Assembly (NCBI GenBank): GCA_030539415.1
Contig: JAUNSE010000049.1
Coordinates: 4,519 to 9,971 of the forward strand
DNA: 5,453 nucleotides
Reading direction: 5' to 3'
Source: Desulfovibrionaceae bacterium
GTDB taxonomy: Bacteria; Desulfobacterota; Desulfovibrionia; Desulfovibrionales; Desulfovibrionaceae
Each line of letters starts with the position of its first letter. Within the stretch, counting starts at the first letter, position 1. The notes below the pieces were generated by a model that did not search any database, had not been told where the DNA came from, and saw only the letters and a program-made list of their open reading frames with translations. A program made the position numbers and the translations under genes. Shown piece by piece: positions 3,734 to 5,453 of this stretch.

Positions 3734-5453
3734 ATGGCAAACCCTCTCGATATGCAGCGCTCGTACGCCATTGTAGGCACGGGTGGCTGCGGCAAGACCT
3801 CCCTTGCGGAAATGCTGCTCTTTGACGCCGGCGCCATCAACAGGATGGGCGCTATCGAGGAAGGCACGACCTGCCTCGACTACGAGCCCGAGGAAATCCG
3901 CCGCCGCGGCTCCATTCAGCCCGGCTGCGCCACCTACCTGTGGAACAAGAGTCGCCACTTCCTTCTGGATATCCCTGGCGACGGCAACTTCACCGGTGAC
4001 CTCGAGTATCTTCTCAGGGGTGTGGACAGTGTCTTGTTCGTGATCGACGCCGTTGACGGTGTGCGTCCTCTGACCAAACGCTTCTGGAACCACAGCCGCG
4101 AGGAAAAGCTGCCCACCATCATCGTGGTGAGCAAGCTCGACCGCGACCGCGCCGACTTCAACATGGCCATCGAGAGCCTGGGCTCTCTGGGCGTGCGTCC
4201 TGTCGTGCTGCAGCTGCCCATCATGGAGAACGGCGTCTTTGCCGGCTACGTCGAGACCCTGACCGGCAAGGCCTACCGCTTCACCGGCAACGGCGCCCTC
4301 AACGAATGCGAAGTGCCCGAAGACCTGAAGGACGAGCTCTCCCTGATTCACGACGTGGCCGTGGAGAACATCGCCGAGAGCGACGAGACCCTGCTCGAGA
4401 AGTACCTCGACGAAGGCACCCTGTCCGACGAGGAGCTGAACCTCGGCCTGCGCAAGGGCGTGCTCTCCGAGACCATCTTCCCGGTGGTCTGCTGCGCCGC
4501 TCTCGAGAACAAGGGCGGCTCCTACCTGCTGAACGTCGTCAACGACCTTTTGCCCTCGCCGCTGGAAAATCCCGGCCTGCTCGACGAAGCCGGCGGCACG
4601 CATCCCGTCTCCGCCGAAGGCGACCTGTCCTGCTTCGTCTTCAAGTCCATCGCCGACCCGGTCTCCGGCCAGCTGTACTCCCTGCTGCGCGTGCTGACCG
4701 GCACCCTGACCTCCGACTCCTCTCTGGTCAACCTGACCAGCGGCGAGACCGAGCGCATGGGCGGCCTGCTCTACATCACCGGCAAGTCCACCACGGCATG
4801 CAAGGACCCCATGGGTCCCGGCTCCATCGTGGCCGTGTCCAAGCTGAAATCCACCAAGACCGGCGACACCCTCTCCGGCAGCAAGACGCCCTTCAAGCTG
4901 GCCGTCCCGGCCCTGCCTCCGCAGCTGATGACCTTCGCCATCGCGCCCAAGACCCGCGGCGAGGAGGACAAGGTCTTCGCCGCCGTGCAGAAGCTGCTTG
5001 ACGACGACGTGACCCTGAAGCTCGAGCACGACGAGGAGACCGGCGACATCCTGCTCTCCGGCATGGGCCAGCTGCACATCGAGCTCGCCGTCGAGCGCGC
5101 CAAGCGCCGCTTCAAGGTGGACATCGACCTGAAGACCCCGAAGGTTCCCTACAGGGAGACCGTGCGCGGCAAGGTGCAGGTACAGGGCCGTCACAAGAAG
5201 CAGTCCGGCGGCCGCGGCCAGTTCGGCGACTGCTGGATCGAGATGGAGGGCCTGCCCCGCGGCTCCGGCTACGTCTTCGAGGACGCCATCGTGGGCGGCG
5301 CCATTCCGAAGCAGTACATCCCCGCCGTGGACAAGGGCATTCAGGAAGCCGCCGCGCGCGGCTACATCGCCGGCTGCCCGGTGGTGGACTTCAGGGTCAA
5401 GCTGTACGACGGCAGCTACCATTCCGTGGACTCCTCGGAAATGGCCTTCAAGA
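3734..5453 (+). CDS. EF-G-like translational GTPase paralogue (3' end cut by window)
   Basis: The frame is open from the ATG at 3734 to the window edge: 573 codons of a protein that is usually near 690. GGGAG (3723-3727) lies 6 bases before the start. The GTPase domain comes first, with a P-loop GTGGCGKTS at 15-23 and SKLD at 133-136 where NKxD is usual. Domain II runs about 297-382, domain III about 395-472 (containing SGMGQLHIELAVERAKRRF), and domain IV starts near 477 (HKKQSGGRGQFG, IPKQYIPAVDKGIQEA, SYHSVDSSEMAFK). These mark an EF-G family member that can probably bind ribosomes. The GTPase centre is unusual. The switch I ERGITI motif reads RRGSIQ (57-62), losing the Mg-binding Thr, and switch II DTPGH reads DIPGD (79-83), losing the His that activates water. 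It is therefore probably a divergent paralogue, not the main translocase. Codon choice is strongly biased (CTG, GGC, GAC, AAG), which suggests high expression. Not linked in function to xdhC, and probably has its own promoter. Confidence 0.9.
   Translation, partial: MANPLDMQRSYAIVGTGGCGKTSLAEMLLFDAGAINRMGAIEEGTTCLDYEPEEIRRRGSIQPGCATYLWNKSRHFLLDIPGDGNFTGDLEYLLRGVDSVLFVIDAVDGVRPLTKRFWNHSREEKLPTIIVVSKLDRDRADFNMAIESLGSLGVRPVVLQLPIMENGVFAGYVETLTGKAYRFTGNGALNECEVPEDLKDELSLIHDVAVENIAESDETLLEKYLDEGTLSDEELNLGLRKGVLSETIFPVVCCAALENKGGSYLLNVVNDLLPSPLENPGLLDEAGGTHPVSAEGDLSCFVFKSIADPVSGQLYSLLRVLTGTLTSDSSLVNLTSGETERMGGLLYITGKSTTACKDPMGPGSIVAVSKLKSTKTGDTLSGSKTPFKLAVPALPPQLMTFAIAPKTRGEEDKVFAAVQKLLDDDVTLKLEHDEETGDILLSGMGQLHIELAVERAKRRFKVDIDLKTPKVPYRETVRGKVQVQGRHKKQSGGRGQFGDCWIEMEGLPRGSGYVFEDAIVGGAIPKQYIPAVDKGIQEAAARGYIAGCPVVDFRVKLYDGSYHSVDSSEMAFK

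Noticed and set aside
3132..3740. A 202-codon open frame on the minus strand overlapping the end of xdhC and the gap.
   Set aside because: It has no recognisable domain, is Arg/Pro/Cys-rich, and overlaps the conserved C-terminal part of xdhC.
3704..5422. A 572-codon open frame on the minus strand, Ala/Gly/Val/His/Leu-rich.
   Set aside because: It lies entirely opposite the EF-G-like gene, which has clear domains over the same bases. Its low-complexity composition is what GC-biased codons produce when read backwards. It is a shadow, not a gene.

Overview
This is a GC-rich, densely coding window. Its protein families and gene order suggest a sulfate-reducing bacterium of the Desulfovibrionaceae. 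That placement is an inference from recalled resemblance, in particular an EF-G paralogue with an unusual GTPase domain and an HD-protein / histidine phosphatase / XdhC gene set. No database was searched.

Layout, all on the + strand. Positions 2-52 look like the last codons of an upstream gene. Two terminator-like hairpins follow (63-83 and 112-158). Next is a 416-residue protein (203-1453) that joins a degenerate MobA/MocA-like nucleotidyltransferase domain to an HD phosphohydrolase domain with all its metal ligands. After 87 bases comes a histidine phosphatase (1541-2188) most like the CobC/PhoE type. After 110 bases containing a perfect palindrome and a hairpin comes a full-length XdhC/CoxI protein (2299-3372). 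A 361-base non-coding stretch (3373-3733) holds several short hairpins and ends in an 11-bp stem with a U-tract. Just beyond it starts an EF-G-like translational GTPase (3734 to the window edge). Its reading frame is open to the end of the window and the protein is cut off there.

The first three genes make sense as one module. XdhC proteins bind molybdenum cofactor and promote its sulfuration and insertion into xanthine-dehydrogenase/aldehyde-oxidoreductase enzymes. MobA/MocA-like domains attach a nucleotide to the cofactor. HD and histidine-phosphatase proteins hydrolyse phosphate esters. The set therefore suggests maturation or turnover of a nucleotide-bearing molybdenum cofactor. The nucleotidyltransferase domain here has lost its signature loop, so it may bind rather than catalyse. 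No molybdenum hydroxylase structural gene lies in the window.

The EF-G-like gene is a separate unit. Its domains II-IV are recognisable, but switch I and switch II lack residues needed for GTP hydrolysis in canonical EF-G. The hairpin just upstream can fold in two mutually exclusive ways, which makes an attenuator-like leader or a small RNA worth testing.
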